A stretch of 64,000 bases of DNA, from NCBI GenBank assembly GCA_963930655.1, contig OZ005618.1, positions 21,178,501 to 21,242,500 of the forward strand. The letters run 5' to 3'. The position numbers and the translations under genes are program-made. The notes under the pieces were generated by a model. It was not told the origin of the DNA and searched no databases. It saw nothing but the letters and a program-made list of their open reading frames with translations. Shown here piece after piece: positions 1-11,900 of this stretch (positions are counted from its first letter, which is position 1; each line of letters starts with the position of its first letter). Source of the stretch: Myrica gale. Lineage: Eukaryota > Streptophyta > Magnoliopsida > Fagales > Myricaceae.

Positions 1-1719
1 GAGTACAATCTCTTCTTGCCACAGAGAGGGACCCCGAAGAGCTTGACTGTACTGTCATTTGTTTCCTGATCAGTTGAACCTGTCACCAAAGACGTACCCA
101 AGCTGCAGCTTTTAGCCCCTTGAACACCCACAACAGTTTGATCCTGACATGAAGAATCTAATTCTATGAGCTTGCGAACAGCATCGCTGTTTCTTTGGTC
201 ATAGGATACTGGTTTTACATGGTTTTGAATGAAGTAGATAATGTCATTGTAGAGATTCTTCATGTGGGCAAGTTCCGATAAAAGCATGAAGTTTTTTCTC
301 CTTAGCCGTTGATTGTCTTCGGTCAGAGCTGTAAGGATATCGGTATCCGGTTTCGGGGATGGCAATGGAGAGTCGAACCAGTTACCAACAGGCTCCCCTA
401 TTTGGAAAAATTGGCGTGGCTGATCCTGATACTGTTGGTGATGGAGCTGAGGAGTTTTCCTTCTGTGGATCTCCGTTAACAAGTGCTTTGCACCTTTCCT
501 GAAGTACTCGTTTGCAAATTCCCATCGATCTGAAACTATCTTTTTAAAGCCCTGCAGATATAACCCATTTACAACAATGAGAGAGAGGTATTCTCATGAA
601 ACATATTGGAATCTGATGATACGTCCGACCACACAACATATTACACACCAAAGAATAAGCTTAGGAATTGTGAGGGAAGACTAACTTAAGCATAAGAGGT
701 TTTATTCCTTCTGAGGGGAACGAATTTTGATTGTGTGTGCAGATAAATCGTCGAACAGGAATTAAGGCTTGATCGAGGAGCTGTTAGGAGTGGTCACTAT
801 AAATCAGATGACTAATCAGAATCATATAGACACCCATCTACACCTTTTAGGAAATGTTTTCTAATGAGAAGGATTACTCTGTTTTAGAGAGAGATGACCC
901 GCACGTTAAGATTGTACTAGGCCTTCTGAAATACAGGTCAGTAAACATAACTTTTCCAGTGTCCCATTGATATAATAATTAGGAGGAAAAGAGGAATACA
1001 TTGATATTTTCCAACTGCACTATAATGTAAACTTCTCCTCACTTGGTAGACTTAATGGAGAAGCCAACTAATCAAAAAGTTTGCAAACTTGATCTGAGAT
1101 TTAGGCATTTAGGAACTTGAGAAAAACTATATTAATCAATAAACAAAGTGGTGTGTGGTAGTTTGTGGGTAATGTCACAACTGGAAAAGGCAAAAAAAGT
1201 ACCATCCAGCACAAAATTCTGACTTAAATATGATAGGAAACGCATTGAAAGACTAATTGTTTTCGGAAAATTTATTTCCCAAGCCTAAATACATCCTTGA
1301 AAAGCCTGGTCCTGACCTATTTAGTTTTCAGCTTCCTATAGACTAGTCTCAAGACCTTGGAAGTCATTTCAAATTATGCTTTTACCAAGAAACAAAAACC
1401 AGATTAACAAGAGAGACTGTGTATGTATGTGTCAGAGAGAGAGAGAGAGAGAGAGGTTTTGGATTCTCACATAGGTGTTGAGCTGCCTGACAAAGCTTGA
1501 GAAGTTGTTGTGCTTGAAGTAGTTTGGGAGGAGATCTCTAGCAAACTCAGGAGGCCTCCACACGACAAATGTGGTTTTATCTTCACCCCAAGACACAACG
1601 TGATTAGTGTGAGGGTCATCCACCAGCTGATATGTCTTCATCAGAAATGGTGCTGGCACTGGCTTTTCAGACTCCACAGAGAACACCATCTCTTCACACC
1701 TCTCCAATGAGAAAGCCAT
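1..1719 (-). CDS. HSFB4: Class B heat-shock transcription factor, HSFB4 type (3' end cut by window edge)
   Basis: Nuclear DNA-binding factor of the plant HSF family; class B members lack the AHA activation motif and usually act as repressors or co-regulators. Two exons are visible: exon 1 at 1719-1471 (83 codons) and exon 2 at 551-1. They join phase 0 across an intron (GT at 1470, AG at 553-552) at the position conserved inside the HSF DNA-binding domain, between RQLNTY and [12 protein letters not shown]. Exon 1 starts [13 protein letters not shown] and carries the winged-helix core ([35 protein letters not shown]). Exon 2 holds the rest of the domain, a heptad oligomerisation region ([18 protein letters not shown]...) and, at the very edge, the class B repressor tetrapeptide LFGV followed by a basic GKKRL likely to be an NLS. 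Only the last few codons are missing. An in-frame upstream ATG at 1764 exists, but the MAF start matches B4 proteins better. The HSF identity is certain; the B4 subclass is very likely. Confidence 0.93.
1434..1455. repeat. (AG)n microsatellite in HSFB4 intron
   Basis: Eleven AG units lie about 15 bases inside the intron from its donor site. On the gene strand this reads (CT)n, so it adds a pyrimidine tract near the 5' splice site. Confidence 0.9.
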
Positions 1720-4350
1720 TAGTACAGGACTGTTACTCAATTCAACTGATGCTTCTTCTACCACTGGCTTTTACACTCTTCATCCACCCCAAGCTCCCAA
1801 GATGTTTTAAGCCCTCTCTCTCTCTCTCTCTCTCCTAGAATTCTTCAACTTTATGGAACGAAAACATATGCTCATTTCACTAAAATAATTGCTGATCTTT
1901 GTGCTTTCATTCTCTCTCACTAGTTTTCTGCCGCTTTAAAAAGCAGGTGAAGATGTCAGTAAACTATTGACAAGACCCAATTAGCTATTAATTGTTCCCT
2001 TGGCTGCACTTGACAGCAGAGATATTGGGTGGATGCCTCTTAAGCTTATAGATTTTTTTCCACCTTTTTCTTTTTGTTAGTTGATTGGATTTGGGCGCTT
2101 CAAGTTTCCAACTAGTCTGACAGTGGGACGCCTTTGTCTCATTTGCAATTCAGCCCTATTAGCTAATAGAACTTCCCTTCACGGCTCACGCCAATACAAA
2201 TATAAGCACTACACTGCCTCTGCCCTTTACTTAAAACCAAGTATGAGAAGGGAAAGGAAATAGCAAGTGGAAGAGAAAAAAAAAACAAGTGAGAAGGTGG
2301 AAGCTCAAATCAAAGAGCAGGGAATACAAGAAAACAGAGTACTTCTTTTCTTTTCAAAAAATAAAAATCCCAATTCTTATGCTAATTCCTAGGATTACAA
2401 TGTGAAGACATCGCCTAAAGTTAACTTTGTTTCTTTCTAGGAGGGACATTAGTTTATCTAGAAATTCACGACACTTGGAATCTCATAATGCTTAATTATA
2501 AATAAATGGGATCCAAACAATCTACTCGTATCTAACTTATTGCGTGAAAGAAAAGGATACACATATACACTGTACTACTCTCTGAGATGTTCTGTTTGGA
2601 CGAGGTAATTCTTATCATGATTCCATGCACCGTACGTATTTAGGAAATGTAATTCCATCAAGGCAAGCATACCTTCTGTGCTAATTTGCAAATGAAGAAG
2701 GGTACACCAAAGGACAAAGACCCCCACACAGGTCCCTCTCAACAGTTTATCATCAACGCTTGTTAGAGTGAGAGTGTAAGCCAAGCACATGAGGATTCCC
2801 ACTTCACAGCCTTTTCCCGACCTTTTACTATAAAATAAGCACATATATTTCATGTATGTTGGCCGTAGGAACATTCCTACCCTTTTCTGAATTCTGACCT
2901 CTATTCATTTATTTCGTTGTGTTTGTACATTCCAAAGCATACCCGTGACTTCAGATGGTGTTGGAAAGTAGTTGCTTTCGGCGTCAGACACGAATGAATA
3001 ATATATGTCTCCTCTGACCAGAAAACTAAGCTTTCAAACAGAAAGCCATTTTTAAGTCCCAATTCTGTCTCTAATTGGTTAATGGAGGGGTGAGTTTCAA
3101 TTCTCAAAGCTGCATCCCTATACAAGAGAAAGGTAAACTAAACAAATGGTCTCAATATAGACGGCCTCTTTAGATTCCTCTTGTTGTGGGGTTCTACACA
3201 AACTCCTAGCATAAGGTAATAATGAATGGAATGGAATGTCGCATTTGAGTGAAAATATTGAACGCCATTGATGATCCATATCAACCTTTATATGGTTCTA
3301 TGGGGCTTCCTTAATTTCGTTTTTCTGTCCGTCATTATTTTGATTTCGATTTCATGACCCACAGAGATACTGAATCATTGAAGCTTTATAGAATGTCATA
3401 TATATATTCCTATCCAAATCTGTGCCATCGAGTTGTCGATCGATAGGCTGATGTGGTTATATATAGGGACTTCTTTTTATATGGGAATGATGTTTAATAA
3501 ACAAGTTCATGGTTAATTTCCAAATTATTCGCATCGATTTTCAATTCCATTCAATTTGGTGCTCATAGTTTCTAAATTTGTCGATTGGATCCTTCAGTTC
3601 TTCTCCAATCTAAAAACTTAATACAACTTGTAAGTAAATCCACAAAACCCTCACTAAATTGCACGTATATGGTCAAACTCTCGCTTAAAACGAAAAAATG
3701 AAAAGAAAATTATCACTAAAATAAACAAAGAAGGGGTGGAGGGTACTGTTCCCCTAGTTTCATTCCTCCCTAAAGGGATAGCTCAAAGCTCTGGGGAAGG
3801 TTGGATCACTACCAATTCTCTCTATGGGTGGAGGGTCAATGAGAAGGAGGTGGATTGCAAGTGTGAGGGTCCTCAGTGCAAAGAAGTGGGCAAGTCACGT
3901 GGAGTGAGATAATGAAATTGAGTCTGCATTTAGAAATCACAGATAGTGTTTATATGCCATTCATTTCAACTGATAAGTTCTTGTCTTTCTTCAACGAATA
4001 CTCTTTGGGAAATGTAGCTGTGCACTGGAATCTTCTGAAAGCAAGATGAAGTGGTTTCGTTTTCTTGATTTTTCCATGTTAGATCCAAACACTTATTTTT
4101 TGCATGTGTTGCAGAGTGACCGTCTGGTTCCCTGACTTCTTAGGAGACCTTTGAAGTTTCAGACTCAATGCTTTGAATCATAAGGTCCAAATAACGAATT
4201 GAATAATGAGGAAGATTCTATTCCAAATTGATAAGACCGATCGACTTCCCCAAAGTTCAGAGCTTGCAGTTCGTTTCATGTATTACTTATTGCATCACAT
4301 GATCTTATCCATCTGCATGTGACCCACTGCTTGCCTTTTCACACCAACAA

Positions 4351-4384
4351 GAGAGAGAGAGAGCGAGAGAGAGAGAGAGAGAGA
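4351..4384. repeat. (GA)n microsatellite
   Basis: A 34-bp GA tract with one interruption (GC). Confidence 0.9.
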
Positions 4385-5736
4385 TCTTTGTCTTATAGGA
4401 GCACAAATCTAAATGTAATGCATGTGGGGATGAGCTGCAACCATCAGAGAAGACATGATTATCATATATATGTCATTGTCATTGCAAGTAGCTTTTCGGA
4501 TTCTTAAAGAAAGTATATAGAAAATAGTCTTCAGCTCAAGTATATTAAAATGCTTCGCACCAGAACCCACATGAAAGTTTCTTGCTTTATGATCTAAAAA
4601 CCTGAACAAAGTTGGAGGTTCTGGTATGGCAGCACTAGTTACATGCACTTGTTTTTCCTCAAAGTGCATGCTAGAGCTCCACATTCTGTGTAGCGCGCCT
4701 CATTAAAGATTGGAAAATTTATAAATACAAAAGAAAGTTGCAGAACAGACTTAAGTCCTTATTTGGTTTACTTTAAAATGGCGAGGGATCTTTTCTACCA
4801 CAAAACAGATATACAGATCCATTAGATTTACTAGCTAGATTTTTAAGGTGAAAATTGATTTCATTTCTTTTGGTTCTATTTTGTGTAGAAGCAATATTCT
4901 TGTAAACTCTACTATGGCGAGTCAAAAAACGCAGGTATATAACTATTGAGCTGCAGTTTCCTTGAAAAGTCCTCGGTGCTACCAATTCCTTGCGGCCTGA
5001 TTTGTGTGGGACGGAATGACTGCATAAGCTAGGGAATTAGTCAGGTCAAGCTCTAGATATCCTCATCATTTAAAAAAAAAAAAAAGAGTTGGAAAATTTA
5101 TGCAAATTTAACTCACTCAACAAAAGGAGAATCCTGCTGCCCTCCAAAAACAACACAGACCAGTAGTACTGTCCCAATATGTGTACTATTTTACCTCTTC
5201 ATCATTCCACTGTCTTGACTAAAATTCCTCTCGAGGTCTCTATTTATGTCGAGCCTCCCATGGGAGAAGAAGATTCCTAGCACTTTAGCTCATGCAAATC
5301 ATTAAAGTTCACATGGAAAAGGATCTAAGGAAAGCTTTAACTCATAATGAGTTCATGTTCGTTGAAAGGAAAAACAGATTTGCATCATTCTCTGTCATGC
5401 ATTTGTCTATGTACAAGTATACACCACAAGGATCATGGTTGAATAATAAGATTGAAATTACAACGATAAAGCTCTCTCTCTCTCTCTCTGCAGAAGTGGG
5501 CACCGCCGATCTGTTTTTTTCAAGCTTTTTCAGAATTAAGGGAAAAAAAAGAGGTGAAAATATTCTCCTGGTACGATTGGTGACTTGAAAGACAAAATAT
5601 GCTTTAGGAGGTGAAGACCACCACCATCTTTTCTTCCAAAGACAAACAGTATGGGTCAGGCAAGCTCTGCAAGGCATTAAAAATTCATTGATTGCTGTGT
5701 ATCTAAAAGAAGCTGAAAAGAGCAATTTTTAATATG

Positions 5737-5737
<1 letters not shown>

Positions 5738-5779
<42 letters not shown>
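5738..5779. repeat. (CT)n microsatellite, about 42 bp
   Basis: A nearly perfect CT tract, the longest dinucleotide CT/GA run in the window. Confidence 0.92.
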
Positions 5780-5780
<1 letters not shown>

Positions 5781-5932
5781 CTTAACCTTTTGTGTGTACA
5801 AAATTCTGCGTATTGATTTAAGCGTTGATGCTCTGTTTCCATCATGCATGTGTATGCTTTCAAATAATTTTAATTTTACGTGACAGGGTCAATTTATGAT
5901 TAGAACTGAAATTTGAACAGTTAACTTTGTGG

Positions 5933-6709
5933 TGGGGCTGTGCATGAGCAGTGCAGATTTTGCCCCCACGGGCACCGCCCATACCGATGTCTCCCAAACG
6001 AGTGCCAGCACTGATCCTGTTTAGGCTGGTAACCGGTGCCTACTGGTACTGGTGGCAGTTACCGGTGTGAGAGAGAGGTGCGGCAAACCGACTGGGCGGC
6101 TACATGCGACGCAAGCAGCAAGACAGGCACAACCTCAGAATATATTGTTTGCTGCTCAAATCTTTCCTTATACATATTCGTCAATTCTCACTATATCTTT
6201 TTTTTGTGGCGATATATTTCTTTTTGGTGTCCATATTTTCCTTGTACAGATTCACCAATTATAGTAATATATTTCCTTGTACAACTTTGACGATATCTTT
6301 CTCTTTGATGTTCATATCTTTCCTTCTATAGATTAGTCAATTCTGGCGATATATTTCTTTGTACATTCTGATGATATCTTTCTCTTTGGTGTCCATATCT
6401 TTCCTTGTACAGATTCGCCAATTCTGGCAATATCTTTCCTTGTTTAACTTTTATTTCCTTCGTTAAGATAAACATTATTATAGCATTAGATATAACAACT
6501 CCTGTGATTGATAGTTAGCTGTTCTAAAGGCTAGTAATCAACATCTATCTATAACATCTTTTGCATATGGAAAAAAATAAAAACAAAACAGTGGAAGAAG
6601 TGAAACTGCCCAGCGGTGGGCGGTTTTACTGCCACCACTAATATCCTCGACTTACCGATATCAATCCTCGGTGTTGGTGTCGGTTAACTGGTACCAGTGA
6701 TCAGCCCTA
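5933..6709. mobile_element. Non-autonomous hAT-like DNA transposon
   Basis: The ends read TGGGGCTG and, on the other strand, TAGGGCTG. They are flanked by an identical 8-bp direct repeat CTTTGTGG at 5925-5932 and 6710-6717. An 8-bp target duplication with short CA/TA-GGG-type ends is the hAT signature. No transposase is present. Subterminal regions are rich in GGTACC/CCGGT-like motifs on both sides. The interior (about 6160-6450) is built from degenerate repeats of a TATCTTTCCTTGTACA unit. Family assignment rests on the duplication and the ends only. Confidence 0.75.
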
Positions 6710-6717
6710 CTTTGTGG

Positions 6718-7562
6718 ATAAAAGTGTAATGCAAGGACTTCTTTGTCAAAAATAATAAACTTAAAAACCTTGTATAATCAATTTGAAAACCCAAAGACGA
6801 TGATAAAATTTCTGGACCAAATAGGTACTTAACCTTAAAATTTAATCAATTTCTTCTGATTTTTCAAATTGGTTAGGCATTAAATTCCTATATGTAGTGC
6901 TACCAAAATATAAATTGTCAATACAGGCACTTAACCTTAAAATTGGACAAATTTCTACAGGTAAATAATTTGAACATGGCAGTTAGTTAATATTCGAGAA
7001 AGCTAGACAGCAAAACCTAGCACGGTATGTGAGTTTTGTAGGTGGAGGAGTAGGGAAAAGAGAAGAAACACGTATTTCTCCTTGGGATTACCAATTAAGG
7101 ATTTGATACCAAACTTGTGTAGCCTTTGGATATAAAGGCTTGGCTTGACATTGGTTGCTTGACCAAATGAATCTTAAGTTGAAGCCACTTGGGCCACTTA
7201 CCCTTTTTCAACCACTGCATTAGCTCCATAGCTTGGGCCTCAGAGCTGAAGCTTTGCTTTCTTTTCTTTTCAACTCTGGGTAGCGGGACTTCAAGAATTG
7301 GGATTTGCATACCTGGGCTAGAGGAGCCCTCGAGAAAGACCAAGATAGTTCCAAGGAAGCCCGATAAACAGGGTAAGTAGAGTCTAAAGCGTTTGCTAAT
7401 CCCTAAATCTCTTGAGAACAGAGTGTAAAATATTAAAAAAAAAATCAGCTGGAATTGACAAAGAATTTAAATGCATGTCATTAACTTATAACTAACTTGG
7501 GATCAGCAAGGGCAGCCATGGCCCTCCAACCCCACAAAATTAGTGAGAATATTATTTTTTAG
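6718..7562. other. Intergenic, nothing recognised
   Basis: AT-rich sequence with two related pieces containing CACTTAACCTTAAAAT-like text near 6825 and 6925, probably an eroded repeat. No coding feature is supported. Confidence 0.5.
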
Positions 7563-8095
7563 CTTAATTGCATTCGGGGCTCATAAGGTATATGAAGGTT
7601 GCAAATGAGACCCTAAGGTAACGTTTTCAACAAATAGACTCATGAGGTAGAGTTTAAGTCAAATCGAGGCTCATCCGTTCATTTTTCGTTTACCTCGTTA
7701 ACGGTCATTATTGACAGGACTTTAAAATCAACGTCATAACAAATTAGAAAGTGTCACTGTCCAATTAAAACATTCATCCCACATCTACGTCAGGTGTCTG
7801 CCAGCTCACCGCGCCTGGTTAAAAAAAATAAAAATAACTTAATGGGACGATGTCATTCTCCCCGTTGCAAACACATGACGCAAATGTGGCATGAACATTT
7901 TAATTGAAAAGGTGGTGCTTTCTAATTCGTTATGACTTGAATTTTAAAGCTCTGTTAGCAGTGACCGTTAACGGAAAATGGATGGAGAAGCCTCGATTGA
8001 CTTAAACTCTACTTCAAGGGTCTATTTGTTGAAAACGTTACCTCAGTGGCTCATTTGCAACATTAGTATACTTCAGAACCCTGTGTGCAATTAAG
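7563..8095. mobile_element. Long-inverted-repeat (foldback/MITE) element, about 533 bp
   Basis: The two arms, each about 230-250 bp, are imperfect inverted complements. The outer ends read CTTAATTGCA... on both strands, and inner blocks such as GTAACGTTTTCAACAAATAG and GAGTTTAAGTCAA recur inverted at 7619 and 8038. It would fold into one long hairpin with a loop near 7800-7860. No ORF is present. Target duplication is not clear. It belongs to the class of MULE-like or foldback MITEs. Confidence 0.8.
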
Positions 8096-8942
8096 TCTTA
8101 TTTTTTTCCTCTACTAGGGAAAAACATTTTTTTAATATATATTTTTTTCTATTTTTTGACATTTTTTTATTGGGTAACTGCCTCCCTTAATTTTCTAATT
8201 CTGACTTCCTTTGGGATAGCTTTCTCTGACAACCCGTTTCCAGGAATTTGAACAACCAGCTCAAGATGAAGGTTCCAATATGTATGGAATTCAAGTAACG
8301 TCTTGCAGCCAAGTTTCAATAGTACAATGGAGTAGTATGCAGAAAAAGGGAGTACAATATTGTACGAACTCATAACATTGGCTAAGGAATGGAAATCTTG
8401 TGCAAGTACTGCGATGTGTAGTACATATTAGACAAAAGTACAGAGGTTAAGCATGCTACGCTATATAATGTTCAAAATATGTTAGCTACACGGCAAGGAA
8501 ATCCCTGTAAAGGTGGAGGAGTTCTACAGGGGCATCCTGAGATCACATTTGGGCAGAATTCTCATTTGAGAACCCTTTCTGCTTGTGTTTCATGTCTGTC
8601 TCTGAAATGTGTTCTCAGGTCGCCCCTGCTGGACTTCCCTACACCGCATGATCGTGCATCGGCCACCGTGTTTAAATCTAAACCGTTCGATCAATATTCA
8701 ATGCCAAGTCAGCCATGTTATTTTGTGTTATTTTGTTAATTGAATTTATTATTGTTCAGATAGGTTAGTTTTAGAAGGGATACTTTATTTTTATTCTTTT
8801 TCTTTTTCTTTTGTTCTTTTCTTTCCTATGAAAAATAAATTAGAAAACCCAAGAGTTCATAACATAACATTCTGAAAACAAAACTGTTTCTAAGCAAATT
8901 TATCACAACTCAGATTTTATTCGTACATATGCTCTGATTAAA
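8096..8942. other. Intergenic region downstream of LAS1
   Basis: No gene is recognised. The 3'UTR and polyadenylation region of the minus-strand LAS1-like gene must lie in the part nearest 8942. A TTTTCTTTTTCTTTT tract lies near 8800. Confidence 0.5.
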
Positions 8943-11900
8943 TTATATGTGATCAAACCATTTTCTCAAACCAGATTCTATGGCGAGTAGCTCGTCTTCC
9001 CCGACTCTTTTCCAAACCCCACCAATCATCAGATGGCCTTTGATATCTTCCATTGTTGGGAGTGCATCAACAGCATCTGACTCACAACCCTCCATGGTTT
9101 CCCTCCTCTTCTTAACACTTGGGTTATCTATTACCTGAATTTCACAATTAGCTTCTCTCTTGCCGCAACATGGCGTCGATGCCCGGTTCTCTTTCAGTTC
9201 TGTTAACTCTGGAACCTTGCCATGGCAATCATGATTATCGAGTACAGGATGGCGTCCGGATGAACCGAGGGTATGCGGTAACATACCGATTGGACAGGGG
9301 TTCCATGACCTTGACACAACCCATCTTTTTGAATTTTCCGCATTGCCAGCTCTTGTCTCCACAACTAAGCTCTTCATTCGGCGAAGTTTGACCAACTCTA
9401 GCTTCTTAGCTGCTTGATTGATGGATTCCTCTTGCTGGCTGAGAAGATTAGTCATAGGAGGGATTTCTTCAGTAAAATCTGCATTTGGTAAACCTAGTGA
9501 AGGAAGTTTTTTAAGTTTCTCCATCAGAAAGCTGTTCCCCATCGACTGGGCAAGATGGAGGGCTGAATCCATAAGCTGCTTGTTGCCTGAAGCTACCAGA
9601 AGACACTTGCGCAGGAGACCTAAGAGAATTCCGTTTGACACATTTGTTTCTTCAGCTGCTGAATCTTTGTGGCGACGAAGCTTTAGTCCCTTGAGACTTC
9701 CAACAAGCCATGCAAATAACGAAGAAAGATGCTCAATTTGGCAACTCTCTCGCCTATAGTCAGAAGATGCGTGATGTTGTCTTCCTACAAACAAAACATT
9801 TCCATCAAATCCAAAGCGACCTATTCTATTGATAGAAACTTTAGGAGCACCTGTGAAAACTACTAACTTTCAAAAGTATTGCAATTGACTCTCTCTCATC
9901 TTTTCCTTAGAAAGTAACCCAACTTTTAAATTGATAACATCAAAATCCTTCTCTTATCTCTTAGTATGCCCAAGGATTTGTCTTTAGATTCTTATTTCAG
10001 CTATATGCTTATTCATAAACATAAAATATCTACAATTCTATATCATAAAGCATTGCAGGACTTATTTACTCATGCACTTCACTCTTCTATAGCCAACATC
10101 CTCCTCAATCTGTGCACATAAAGACTTGTCACTTAAACCATCAAACTGTTCCTACAAGAAAGAACACCTCATTTGGAAGCTTATAACTAAAGACTTCTTG
10201 AGAACAAAAGGAAATTTTGAGAAGGAGCTCATCTAAAGTGTAAAACTGCAGGTCTATATATATCATTCTTATTGCACCCAATCAAAGTGCCTATGTGGTA
10301 TAAAAGACAGTGCCAGCAACAAAAATAATAAGAACAATGCTAGTAATAATAATAACACAGAACTTACCCAAAAAATAAGAACACAGGAAAGTAAGTTATT
10401 TTAAACTCACTAATTAGCCACTTGGTGGTGCAATCTATTTTTGGTCACTTGAATCCAGTATTAAAAATCTCCTGATGGTAAGAAATTATATGCAGTAAAA
10501 TATGACGCACAGCCTCACATATAACTCTTAAGTGAGATATCTGCACATGGCCTAAAAAAAACCAAGGTAGTCAAGCAAAGGTTAAATTGGCAATTACCTG
10601 TGTCATATTTGATGGCTTCCTGAGTTTCAATCCTATCAAGAACTGCCGTAAGAAGGGCCATCAGTAATTCTGGTTCTTTATTTGAAAGTTTCGTTATGAC
10701 AAGCTTCCAACCATCCAACAAATTGTGTATAATTGGACCAACTTGGAAATCTTCTGGAACCTCAACCAAGTTGGAGGAATTTACAGCTTTCAACAACAAC
10801 TCCAGCAACGTGGATACTACTTCTGAAGAGAAGGATGAGTATAACCGAACAATAATTTTTAAGTTCCTGGTGTTCTGTTTCTTAACTGCAAAAAAAAAGT
10901 ATCCATCAGCAGGTATCTCCATATATAGTTTTTTTTTTTTTTGATAAGTAAGAAATTTTATTAAAAAAAAAGAGAAACAGTACAAAATGGAGAGTATGTT
11001 ACAACTAGATTGTAGAGTTAACAGGCTGTCCATTCATGGTTTCCTTCTTGGACTTGTTTAATATTTGCTACTGCAGCAGTTGGTGTAAAATATAATGGCA
11101 TGTGACACACTACATTTGCTTTTCCAAGTTAGCATCAAAACAAATAGCGAACTGTTCCATTGTTTTATAGGCTTTTCGTTCTTTCTTTGCTTTACCAAAA
11201 TTGAACTCAAAATATCACGTGTTCTAAAACTCTCTGATATGGACAATGATTCATTACTTGAACTAATTTAAGACACTGCAGAAGTGCAAACTGAAACTTT
11301 CCCAACACATTCAAGATCCAACAACTGATCTTACCTCCAGACTTCGATAATTGGTGCTTTCCACCCACAAGTGGGAAAAATTTGTTACGGCCATAATGTA
11401 ATTCGCAAGGTCTGCAACCTATGAAAGAGCAAAATACCCATTGAACCATGACATTGTAGAGGACTGGTAAGTCTAGTATGTTCCATGACCAAAATGGATC
11501 GATTGATTATAAGCACGACATCAAAGGAAAAATGTATACGGGAAGAATGATAAAGAACCAGTAATCCACGGTGGGCCCAAAAGGTTTCTTAGAAGAGATA
11601 ATTGTTGCTTTCTGCAATATACCAAGCAGTTGTTGAACACTAAACTAAAACCAAATGCACAATTAACTATTTTCCCCCAAACTCTTTTGTCATAAATTTT
11701 ATGTAAACACGTAAATGTATCCAAATTACTACTTTTCCAGGTTTGGATTAAAGCTGAAAATTATGCTGCAAATAGTTTCAATTGTTTGGCTCGTACTGAA
11801 AATAGTTTCAATTTAAATGCACAAAAATATTGATTGCGCATGCATGCAAACTTCCACAAGCATAGGTGTGTATCATGTTACTCTCATCCATGCAAAATGT

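Larger units (their letters stand above)
1720..5932. other. Intergenic region upstream of HSFB4, no gene recognised
   Basis: Short ORFs here (up to about 127 codons) have no recognisable motifs and overlap low-complexity DNA. The stretch carries CT repeats at 1814-1836 (just upstream of the HSFB4 start, so probably in its promoter or 5'UTR), GA repeats at 4351-4384, and CT repeats at 5738-5779. I see no other structured feature. Confidence 0.6.

Noticed and set aside
2575..3125. ORFs of 99 and 74 codons on the minus strand upstream of HSFB4
   Set aside because: No motif, no splice context and no similarity to anything recognised; treated as chance ORFs.
7563..8095. Hairpin as a microRNA precursor
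   Set aside because: The arms are hundreds of bases long and repeat-like. This is a foldback transposon rather than a miRNA gene.
11335..11418. Alternative reading of LAS1 exon 7 as VADLANYIMAVTNFSHLWVE
   Set aside because: This frame reads naturally, but it does not join in phase with exon 6 (one base left over) or with exon 8. The RCRPCELHYGRNKFFPLVGG frame does both.
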